DNA of 64,000 nt, from NCBI GenBank assembly GCA_965237635.1, contig CBDEFX010000001.1:806001-870000 (forward strand), written 5' to 3'. Source of the stretch: CBDEFX01 sp965237635 (GTDB lineage Bacteria; Chloroflexota; Dehalococcoidia; Lucifugimonadales; CAUZJF01). Every line of letters begins with the position of its first letter. Positions within the stretch are counted from its first letter, which is position 1. Shown here piece after piece: positions 15,714-24,233 of this stretch. A program made the position numbers and the translations under genes. Under the pieces are notes generated by a model. That model ran no database searches. It saw only the letters and a program-made list of their open reading frames with translations, and was not told the origin of the DNA.

Positions 15714-17695
15714 GATTCCCTCGCAAAAAGGCCTGTTTGAAATGAACCCTGGCGTGCGAAGGGGCCTGGAAGGGAGGAGGCCACGGGATGCCGGCTGCTG
15801 GCCTCACCGCACCATCTGCCGCGCTCAGGACAAGCGTGATCCCGTTGCGGTACCCCTTCCGTGGCTCAGGGCACCCGGTGGAAGCTGTGGAGCGGCGCCC
15901 TCATGCGGCCGCGACCGCAGGTACCGTCCCGACCGCCCGCTGAGCCGTGTTCTCCATCTCCACCAGGCGTGCATGGACCATCCGCTTGAAGTTGCACGCC
16001 AACGCCTTCAGGTAGACGGCAAGCCGCACCCGACGGCCCCCTCGCACCCGCAAGCGCCCAAGCCCGTGGGCGCGCTTCAGCTCGGAGTTCGTTCCCTCGA
16101 TCCCGGCCCTTATGTCATACCGCTTGCGCCACTCCTCGGTGGCCTCGGCCCTCCGGCGCCGCTCGATGTTCACCTTCACCAGGTCCGCCTTGAGGACGTA
16201 GTCCCCCGCACGCCGGTCCAGCTTCACTGGGCAACGGGACCGCAAGGGGCAGGGCTCGCATGTTGTCCCGGCAAAGTGGACCTCTACCCGCTCCGGCGCA
16301 TCCTCCAACTCGTACTCCTCGATGGACGGGTGGCCGGCGGGGCACACCGTGGCCTGCTCCCCTGTGACGTCGATCTGAAAGTCCGCGGCGGTGAGCGGCG
16401 GTGGTCCGTCACGCTCTCCTTCGTGCGAGTTCCCCGGCGCCGACCCCGCCACCGGGCTCACCAGTTCCGTTCCCCGGCGCGAGGCTTCGAAGGCGTTGCG
16501 GCCCGACCCATACGCCGTGTCGACGAAGAGCTCGTCCGGTCGGACCTTCCGCTCCGCGAGCCCGTCAACGACCGGCGCGCTCACGTCGGTGTCGCTCCCA
16601 CTCGAGGGGGTCACCTCCACGTGGGTGATGAGCTGGGTGGCGTTCTCCTCGTGGCAGGTCTCCGCCACCTGCACCTCGTACCCCTTCCCCTTGTGGCCGC
16701 TGTAGGTCACATCCGGGTCGTGGGGCGATTGCAGCGAGTCGGCGGACACCTGCTTCGGGTCCTTCAGGGCCACGGGCACCTTGCATTCCCCAGCATCGTC
16801 GTCATCGTCCCCCGGGCGCCCGTCCCGGTGTTTGCCCACATGGCACTGCTCCCGCAGCAGCCGCTCCAGCAGCCGGTACTCCTCCAGCTGGGCAGCAGTC
16901 GTGCCACGGAACCGGTCCACCAGCCGGTAGAGGTCCCGGGCACAGACCGAAAAGCGTCGCCGACCCTCCCCCGTGTGGGCGTCCTCGTAGTGGGTCGCCT
17001 CGTCTTCTTCCTTCAAATAGCGCCCCAGGAGGCCCTCCGGAACCACAGGGCGAAGCTCTGGGTGCTCCCAGCGCAAGGCCCGCAGGAACAACCGCATCGT
17101 CTCACAGAACAGGCCCAGCCGGGTGAGTGTAGCGATGTTGCTCATGATGTGGGTGGAGTCCAACCGTTGCTTTCCGGTGCGTATGCCCAGCGCCTGGATG
17201 ATCCGGTCCGTGGTCTCCCGGAAAGCCAGCCGGCCACCGTCGTGCTGCATCAGGCGAACTCGGAAGTTGTGGAGGGTCTTCTGGGGCAGGTGGGTCTCCT
17301 CGATGTCCAGCCGCAGGGCGTGGTGCCAGAGCAGGTTGAACTCTAGCTGCTCCAGGGCTTCACCGTCGGTGAGGTTGAACATCTCTTTGAGAAGGTGGAC
17401 CCCGAGGACGGTCTGCACCGCTCGGTTGGGACGGCCGTTGTCCGCGCAGTACATCGGAGCAAAGAGCTCCTCGTCAATCAGGGGGAGCGCCTCGTTTCGG
17501 AAAACCTCGGCTCAACTCCCCTCCAGGCGCTTAGCCTTCTTCGGCGTCACCAGGAACTGGGACTGCCAGAGGCTCTCTTGCGGGTCTCGCGCTCGGAACA
17601 TCCTCCCCTCCCTCGCCCGGGCGCTGCCCCAACGCCCTTTCCCCACATTATCCTCCCATTGCCCCCGGAGGACGAGGGGTTTTTACGAGGGAATC
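15714..17695 (-). mobile_element. IS1182-family element
   Basis: 1,982 bp with ends GATTCCCTCGCAAAAAGG (left) and, inverted, GATTCCCTCGTAAAAACC (right). The flanks are a 6-bp duplication AAGCTT (15708-15713, 17696-17701). The duplication could instead be counted as 4-bp AGCT with ends TGATTCCC, but the MITEs at 57 kb with the same ends show 6-bp duplications. One transposase gene on the minus strand. It is inserted in the IS256-family transposase. Confidence 0.88.
15901..17601 (-). pseudogene. IS1182-family transposase with an early nonsense codon
   Basis: The full frame starts at ATG 17601 (MFRARDPQESLWQSQF) and is in frame with the rest, but codon 30 is TGA (17512-17514) in GS*AEVFRNEALPL, where family members usually have Trp. 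After that the protein is intact for 536 codons: PLIDEELFAPMYCADNGRPN (N-terminal DUF772-type domain), LDSTHIMSN, ELFVDTAYGSG, a CPAGH and CEPCPLRSRC zinc region, and RAGIEGTNSELKRAHGLGR with the catalytic Glu. A shorter product from ATG 17454 would lack the N-terminal domain start. A sequencing error at the TGA cannot be excluded. Confidence 0.85.
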
Positions 17696-18169
17696 AAGCT
17701 TCCAAAGCGACAACAGGACCAGGCCAAGCTCATGCTGCGTACTATCCCCTACGCGCCGACTCGGACAGAGGCTGAGCGGCTCAGGACGGTGTTCACCAGG
17801 TGGTGCGGCGACCATTCCTACGAGGCGGCCTCAGAGGCCCTGGAGCGGGACTGGGACCGCATGGTCACCTTCTATGACTTCCCAAAGGAGCACTGGGGGC
17901 ACCTTCGCACGACGAACCCGGTAGAATCACCCTTCGCGGCCCTCAGGCTTCGGACCGATGCCGCCAAGCGCTACAAGAGGGTCGATCGGGCGATAGCGGT
18001 GATCTGGAAAATGTTGATGGTCGCCGAAGGACGCTTCAGGCGTCTGAAGGCCCCTGAGTTGATCGAAGACGTCTATCTCGGTGCACAGTATGCGGATGGA
18101 ATCGCCATTGAATCAACGGCTGAGAAGGTCGCCGCCTGATGTCGTTTACACACCTATTGACGTAACCTC

Positions 18170-18295
18170 CCTCGGTGATGAAAAGTTCGTTGGGCCTGAC
18201 CACAGTCACGAGGCTCACTATGTTCAGGTGCGCAAGAAGGCTGTCCAGGTCGGCTAGCATGAACCCCCCACTGTCTGCACCCATCGTTGGGAAGT
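18170..18295 (-). pseudogene. FtsX-type ABC permease, middle segment
   Basis: A 126-bp island of the permease gene stranded between two insertions. It reads YFPTMGADSGGFMLADLD followed by SLLAHLNIVSLVTVVRPNEL and FITE, then runs into the IS256-family end. With one target duplication kept at each junction it joins the 5' and 3' segments in frame. Confidence 0.85.
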
Positions 18296-18457
18296 AGTGG
18301 ACCGTAACTGTTCAGACTTAAAGGGATGAACCTAAGAACCCCTAGCGTTGCGAGTGGCAGTGATGTCATAAGGGAGAGGTGGAAGCTGAAGTAGACCTGC
18401 AGAGTGCGAGCCGTGAGACGCTGCTGGCGGTGATAGCCGAGTTGCGGCAGCGTGTAG

Positions 18458-19828
18458 GGTCACGTCCCGTCAAGTGGTGTAAGAGTGCGTCATCCTGTTG
18501 ATGTTGTTTAGGCGGCTGTCGCCTCCGCGAGATCGGCCTCCGGAAGAGCTTCGTTTAGGATCAGAATGGCGGGTGTGAGGTATCGGCGGCCGACGGCCCA
18601 TTCATCGTGCTGTTCAGCGAGGACGGCGCCAACCAGGCGACGCACGGCTGGTCGGTTAGGGAAGATGCCCACGACATCGGTGCGACGCCTGATCTCCTTG
18701 TTGAGACGCTCCAGGGGGTTGTTGGACCAGATCTTCTTCCAGTGGGCGACAGGGAAGCTGGAGAAGGCCAGGATATCGGGTCCAGCCTCGTCCAGTAGAG
18801 AGGCCACCTGAGGGAACCGGTCTCCGAGTTGATCGGTCACCCTATCGAGTTGGGCGTGTACCTCATCGGGGGAGGGTTGCTGGTAGATGGTGCGGACCAT
18901 GGTGGCCATCCATGGTTGGACTCTTCTGGGTACCCGAGTGAGCAGGTTGGTCATGAAGTGGGTGCGGCACCGTTGCCAGCTGGCTCCGCCGAAGACTGCG
19001 GCGATGGCGCCGCGGAGTCCCTGATGAGCGTCCGATACCACCAGCTCCACCCCGCTGAGGCCCCTGGCGGACAGCGAGCGTAGGAAGGCCATCCAGAAGG
19101 CGCCGTCTTCACTGGTACCCACGTCCATCCCAATGATCTCCCGCTTGCCCTCGCCATTGACGGCCGTCGCCACCACCACGCTGACGTTGACGATCCTGCC
19201 GTCCTCCCTGACCTTCTGGGTCAGTGCGTCCAGCCACAGGTAAGGGTAGGGTCCACCGTCCAGCGGACGGCCCAGGAAGCCATCAACCACCACGTCCAGC
19301 TCCTGACAGATACGCGACACCTGGCTCTTGGAGATACCCTCACACCCCAGGGCCTTGACCAGGTCATCCACCCGCCTTGTGGATACACCTTCTACGTAGG
19401 CCTGCTGAATGACCGCCAGCAGAGCTCGCTCGCTGCGACGCCGTGGCTCCAGCAGGCTCGGGAAGTAGCTCCCCTCTCGAAGCTTCGGGATGTGCAGCTC
19501 CATAGTCCCCACCCGGGTATCCCACGCCCGGGACCGATACCCGTTGCGCTGGGTCACCCGCGCAGGGCTGCGTTCTCCATACTCAGCACCGATCCTCGAT
19601 GACACCTCCGCATCCATGATCCCCTCTACCAGCACTCTCAGTGCCTCTCGTAGAAAGTCCACGTCACCGTCCATTCCCCCCTTGCGCAATAGCTCCAGCA
19701 GGTCCATCCTTTCCTTGACCACTGTTGTCCTCCTTTCTCGAGCTTTCTTCTTTGCCCGCTAAGGATGACGCGGTGGTCTCTCTTTCTCCAGACCCTCTCC
19801 CTCTTACACCACTTCCTGGGACTCTACT
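18458..19828 (-). mobile_element. second IS256-family element
   Basis: 1,371 bp. The 28-bp ends start GGTCACGTCCCGTCAAGTGG and, inverted, AGTAGAGTCCCAGGAAGTGG; the inner core AAGTGGTGTAAGAG is identical at both ends. An 8-bp duplication GCGTGTAG (18450-18457, 19829-19836) flanks it. One transposase gene on the minus strand. Its host is the IS66-family transposase gene. Confidence 0.92.
18508..19722 (-). CDS. IS256-family (Mutator) transposase
   Basis: An intact 404-residue transposase, distinct in sequence from the one at 14907. It reads RNGYRSRAWDTRVGTMELHIPK near the N-terminus, PYLWLDALTQKVREDG (first Asp), VELVVSDAHQGLRGAI (second Asp), then QRCRTHFMTNLL and KKIWSNNPLERLNKEIRRRTDVV (catalytic Glu). 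It has no visible lesion, so this is the youngest-looking and possibly still mobile element of the cluster. An AGGAGG ribosome site lies near 19732. Confidence 0.93.
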   Translation of the reverse strand: MVKERMDLLELLRKGGMDGDVDFLREALRVLVEGIMDAEVSSRIGAEYGERSPARVTQRNGYRSRAWDTRVGTMELHIPKLREGSYFPSLLEPRRRSERALLAVIQQAYVEGVSTRRVDDLVKALGCEGISKSQVSRICQELDVVVDGFLGRPLDGGPYPYLWLDALTQKVREDGRIVNVSVVVATAVNGEGKREIIGMDVGTSEDGAFWMAFLRSLSARGLSGVELVVSDAHQGLRGAIAAVFGGASWQRCRTHFMTNLLTRVPRRVQPWMATMVRTIYQQPSPDEVHAQLDRVTDQLGDRFPQVASLLDEAGPDILAFSSFPVAHWKKIWSNNPLERLNKEIRRRTDVVGIFPNRPAVRRLVGAVLAEQHDEWAVGRRYLTPAILILNEALPEADLAEATAA

Positions 19829-21126
19829 GCGTGTAGAGGAGTTGGATGCTCAGCTGAGCATCCGCGGCCCGACCGCAGGGATGCCGGGCAACAAGCGGTT
19901 CGTCAAGCGGCATCAGCCTGAGAGGAACGGACCCCGTAAGCGTCGTCTCCACGGCTTTGCCCGACGGCGGATGGAACTCACGCAGCGGGTGATACATGCT
20001 CCTGAGTCGTGCCCGGAGTGCGGGACGGGCCTGTCAGGCGGCTGGGTTCAGCGGACACGAGAAGTCATCGAGCTTCCGATGGTGCCAGCAGAGGTGGTCG
20101 AGCACGTCTTTGTGGCCCGGATATGTCCGCTGTGCGACAAGCGGCGGTTGCCTCAAGAGCCGTTGGAGGGCTTAGCAATGGGGCGGCGGCGCTTGGGGGT
20201 CAACCTGGTGAGCCTTATTGTTACGCTGCGAGAAGAGGGGCGGCTGCCGGTGAGGAGCATCCAGTGGTACCTGCAAACGGTACATCAGTTGGAGCTGAGC
20301 GTGGGCGCCATCATTGACGTAGTACACGCCACGGCCCAACGGGCCCAACCGGTAGTGGCTGAGATGCTGGAGCGCATACGTGGCTCTCCGGTAGTGCATG
20401 CAGATGAGACCGGCTGGCGGCAGGATGGGCCAACGGCTATGTCTGGACCTTCAGCACTCCCACGGAGCGATACTTCCTACGCCGTGGCCGCGGCAAGGGT
20501 GTGGTGGACGAGGTGTTGGGCGAGTCCCCCGGTCAGGGCGAGAGCAGACTCTTCAGCGGAGTGCTGGTGAGTGACTTCTACGCTGCATACAGTCACTACC
20601 CCGGCCTCAAGCAGCGCTGCTGGGTACACCTGTTGCGGGACATCAATGAGCTTGAGGCGTTGTACCCTCAAGACATGGGCCTCGCCCTATGGGCTACAGC
20701 GGTGCGCCAACTCTATGACCGGGCAAAGGCGTGCACTGACGCCCGCAGCCGACCGGCGTCTGGCTCACACCCGTCAGCGTCTCCCAACCAGTTGATGCTG
20801 GAGAAACTTCTGCTGTCGCTGTGCCAGCCCTTCTCCAACGACGATACTGCGCCTCAAGCCAAGCTCTGCCGGCGCATAGAACGGTTCATCAAGGAACTGT
20901 TCGTCTTCGTTTCCCACCCGGGTGTGCCACCCGAGAACAATGCGGCTGAACGGAGCTTACGGCACCTGGTGGTCAGCCGTAAGATCAGCGGCGGCACTCG
21001 CTCTGAACGGGGCACCAACACCAAAATGGCTCTCGCATCCCTCTTTGGCACCTGGAGGGCCAACGACCTTAACCCACTCCTCCACTACCGCAACCTGCTC
21101 GTTTCCCCTCAACTCTGAACAGTTAC

Positions 21127-24100
21127 AATGGACCGTATCCGTGATCATCACCGGTATTGGCCGGTCGGCTACCTCGGCCAGTAAGACATCGCCGACGCTC
21201 CGTTGAGAGGCCTCTGCAAGCGAGGAGCTGAGGACAACGGGCATCGGGCCGCCTGTTGGGCTTTGGTAGATGCCTCGTACGCCCTGTATGTTGTCCCCAC
21301 CGAAGTCGAACTCCACGGCCCTGTTCCCCCCGTGCACATCGGCGTGGGTTATGGTGACACTGTCCGCCGACAGCAGCGAGGTGGCGATCGGCATCCATCC
21401 TATTTGGCTCTCGAAGCCCTCCACGAGGTGCTCTTCTGCGCCATCGCCTATCGTGGCGTGTATGTCATCTAATAAGAGTGTTCCAGGCGTTTGAAACAGT
21501 CCCTGGCCCACCTCGTAGACTTGTACAGATACGAGAGAGAGAGGTGGGGCCAATCTAGACGGTACGGTCGCTCTCATGAGTTGCCACTCGGGTCGATCGA
21601 GCCGGCCGAGCGAGAGCGAAGTCATGGTCCCTAGATTGTCCTGAACGACCATCAGTATCGACATATTGGATAACGGGTCATCGGGTTTGGCCCATACGCC
21701 GATCGTGGTTGCTCCTTCGGGAATGGCTACCCTGCGAACAGGGGCAAGGGACTGTATCGATCGCATGACTGCTCCCAGGGAGTGGGTCGAAAAGTCACTG
21801 CGATACCAGGACATGTAAGGAAACTCCTGGGACTCGACCGCGAGCACCTGGACGTTGGCCGCACCAGCTCTGCCATTGCCGCGAAATGCCCGTGACACTG
21901 AAGTGACCCCCGGGATGCCGAGGATCCTTTCTTTCAACGTCCGGGTGCCGCCGGCCAGGTAGGTCTGTACATCGGCGACACGAAGATCGGCCGCTACATC
22001 GTACAGGACCCGCTCCCGCTGGCTTCTTTGTAGCGTCGCCCCGACTGTCGTCGATAGAATCCCCAGGCCCGTGACAAACACCATCAGCAGCACGAGCCAG
22101 GTGTACTGCATTGGGTTGCGGGCCATGTGCCACAAGCCCATCGATAGCCACACCGGCGCCCTGGTGGCCAGGTTCCTGAATACGAGAAAAACGACCTGGG
22201 CAGGAACGACGGCGATGAGAATGCGGGCTAAGGGTTCTTCTAGCGGCGACTCCTGTCCGAACGCCGGGTCCTGCAACCAGCAGCTCGCAGCGACGCAGAG
22301 GCCATAGCCTGCCTGCAGGAGAACGGAGACTGCCAGCCCGGCTTGAATAGCAAACCCTGCGACGACATAGCGCATATGGGTCGCGCGCTGAGTCGCCCAG
22401 TAGGTCCCGGCCAGTGCCCCCAGGAAAACAACCGGTCCCAGCCAATCGATCACGTTTCCCTCTCCTACTTCCTGCACTAGAATTGCCAGTGCAAGCGCTC
22501 CGGCTGTTATCGCGAACACCAGATGCAACAGAGCAGGAGACTCACCGCTGACAAAGCGGAGCAACAACGGGAAGAACCGTATGAACAACAGCGCTACCGC
22601 GATGAGAAACAGCACCGGAGCTAAGAGCATGGTCTCGTTTACGCTTACGTCGTTAAATAGTCCACCAGATATGATGTGACCGCGTGATTGGAGCTCCCAG
22701 AAGACCAGCCCTCCCAGGGCCAGTACCCCCACGTCGATGTAGTAGCGATGGAAGAAGGGGACTGTGGGTGGCCGCGACGACGCGAGCTTGTGCGCGAGAA
22801 GTCCTCTACGGCCGCCCAACACCGTCGATAACACGAGAAAGGACAAGCAGAATGCCCCCGCGCCCAACGCAACCAGGAACGGGGCCGGCCCTATCTCTAC
22901 AGGCAGCAGGTCGCCGCCGGTCATGCGGTTGAAGTACGGCAGCTTGCCCGCAATGGCGACAGCCCCGATGGCCAGGAACGGGGCCAGCGCCACAGCCGCG
23001 GCCGTAGTCACCACACCCTCCACGGCATAGAGACGCAGGAACTGAGCGGCTCCCGCACCTCGAGTCCTCAGCAAGGCGGCATCCCGCTCCTTACTTCGGA
23101 CCAGGTACGAGACCATCATGAACAGGTAGAACAGGACGGTGACGATGGTGACGACCAACAGCAGCAGCAGGGGCAGGGGCACCCTGGAGAAGAAGCTCCT
23201 CGTCTCGAAGCTGTTCAGCAAGCGAGTGATTAGGGTGGATACATCGGACCCGGGCATGGCCTTGCTTACGGCTGTCTCGAAATCCTCGAGGCGGTGGCGG
23301 ACCTCTGATATCGACCACTGCTTGAGGCGTTCGGCATCGACCCGGATGAACCAGACCGAATCGATCAGGGTCCCAGGAAAGGCCTTGCCTACGCCCTCTA
23401 CCATCGCCTCCTGAGTTATGAATAACGGCGCCACTCGCAGAGCTGGGTCGAACTCCATGGCCTCTCCGTCGATATCCACAGGAGGCGGAGGGTCGAGAAA
23501 GACGCTTGCGTGAGGCCTCCAGTAGCGCTCGGTCGGGTCGGTCGCGGAAACTATGCCGACTATCCGGGCAGACAGTCTGGTCGGCGAGCCGAGGTCCGGG
23601 GCAACGGTGATGATGTCGTCGACGCTAAGTCCGAAGACCTGTGCCGTCTCTGAGCTGACGACCGCTTCCAGTACCGGACCCTCCGGGCCAATGGAAACAG
23701 CGCTACCGGCCATGCGGCCTTCCACGAACGTCAGATGTTGCTCCAGATTCGAGTAGGACCTGAAGTAGGCGCGTGAGGCTCGCGGCTCGTCTGACCCAGG
23801 CTCCGGCAACAGGCGATCGGGCATTCCGGCCAGATATGTCCGGACGATCAGGTACCTCTCACGACGCTCGGCCGCGGGAGAAATATGGCTGCGGAGCGCC
23901 TCGCCGAGCGCTTCCTCGGTCTCCGTCAGCTTGTCGCGGGTCAGCGGAATGTTGGAGGCGAACGTGTTGATGTCGGTGTTCAGCGCTCCGAACTTGTCAA
24001 TCTCCAGGTCGAGGGCGAGGCGGTCCAGGGACTTGACGTAGACGGGCGCCGCTGCGGCGAGAGTGGCGGCGAGCGTGATTCCGATGAAGATGCTTGCGGG

Positions 24101-24160
24101 GAGCACCCGGTCGTCGAGCACGCGCCTCAGGACTAGCCTGGTTACCGACAATGCGTTCAT
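21127..24160 (-). pseudogene. FtsX-type ABC transporter permease, 5' segment
   Basis: Main part of a very large permease of the MacB/FtsX group. ATG 24160 opens with a membrane segment (SIFIGITLAATLAAAAPVYV). After an extracytoplasmic domain comes the FtsX core PLLLLLVVTIVTVLFYLFMM...SKERDAALLRTRGA, then several more membrane helices and a second large extracytoplasmic domain ending VGDVLLAEVADRPIPVMITD. The IS66-family element cuts it after TDTVH. Segments 24160-21127, 18295-18170 and 14805-14261 join in frame to 1,235 codons including the stop. The 3,034-bp segment could still make a truncated protein lacking the last FtsX block. No ATPase partner gene is in the window. Confidence 0.9.
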
Positions 24161-24233
24161 AAGCTGCCCGCAACCAGTATCGGCCCGCAGGTGCGTGCGG
24201 CGAAGGAATCGGGTGGGCGACTAGCAGGCAGCC

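Larger units (their letters stand above)
14907..18139 (+). pseudogene. IS256-family (Mutator) transposase, interrupted
   Basis: Two exons, 14907-15713 and 17702-18139, separated by an IS1182-family element. Joined with one AAGCTT copy they give an uninterrupted 414-residue transposase. Part 1 has VYMWVDGVYVKAG (first Asp) and VVGDGHLGIWGALRN (second Asp). Part 2 has HLRTTNPVESPFAALRLRT with the catalytic Glu. The zinc-like CWNHK is at the junction end of part 1. Apart from the insertion I see no lesion, so the parent element was active until the IS1182 copy landed. Confidence 0.9.
14814..18169 (+). mobile_element. IS256-family element, carrying a nested IS1182 element
   Basis: The ends are GAGGTATCTTCAAAAAGTG (14814 onward) and, inverted, GAGGTTACGTCAATAGGTG (up to 18169). 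They share GAGGT, TC and the core GTGTGTAAAC over 26 bp with five mismatches. An 8-bp target duplication CCTCGGTG flanks it (14806-14813, 18170-18177), the size expected for IS256. Without the nested element it would be about 1.37 kb. It sits in the permease gene. Confidence 0.88.
18379..21118 (+). pseudogene. IS66-family transposase (TnpC type), twice broken
   Basis: Starts near GTG 18379 (VEAEVDLQSASRETLLAVIA). It is cut by an IS256-family element after ELRQRV and resumes at 19837 with EELDAQLSIRGPTAGMPGNK. The zinc motif CPECGTGL...CPLC, VVHADETGWRQDG (first Asp), SDFYAAYSHYPGLKQRC (second Asp) and ENNAAERSLRHLVVS (Glu) are all there. A one-base loss near 20427-20432, after WRQDG, shifts the frame; the rest (NGYVWTFSTPTERYF onward) is in the next frame to TGA 21118. 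Not functional as it stands. Confidence 0.88.
18304..21126 (+). mobile_element. IS66-family element (single-gene type), carrying a nested IS256 element
   Basis: The ends are GTAACTGTTCAGACTTA (18304) and, inverted, GTAACTGTTCAGAGTTG (21126). The flanks AGTGGACC (18296-18303) and AATGGACC (21127-21134) are an 8-bp duplication with one mismatch, the size typical for IS66. Only a tnpC-like gene is present; tnpA and tnpB are absent, as in the ISBst12-type subgroup. About 1.44 kb without the nested element. It is inserted in the permease gene. Confidence 0.88.

Noticed and set aside
15712..17346. 544-codon plus-strand frame across the IS1182 element
   Set aside because: It is antisense to the transposase, is composed mostly of Arg, Pro, Gly, Leu and Val as expected for a shadow in G+C-rich DNA, and has no recognisable motif.
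20957..21126. Apparent C-terminal extension of the permease (NCSELRGNEQVAVVEEW and onward)
   Set aside because: These codons lie inside the IS66 end, antisense to the transposase. The true continuation is at 18295.
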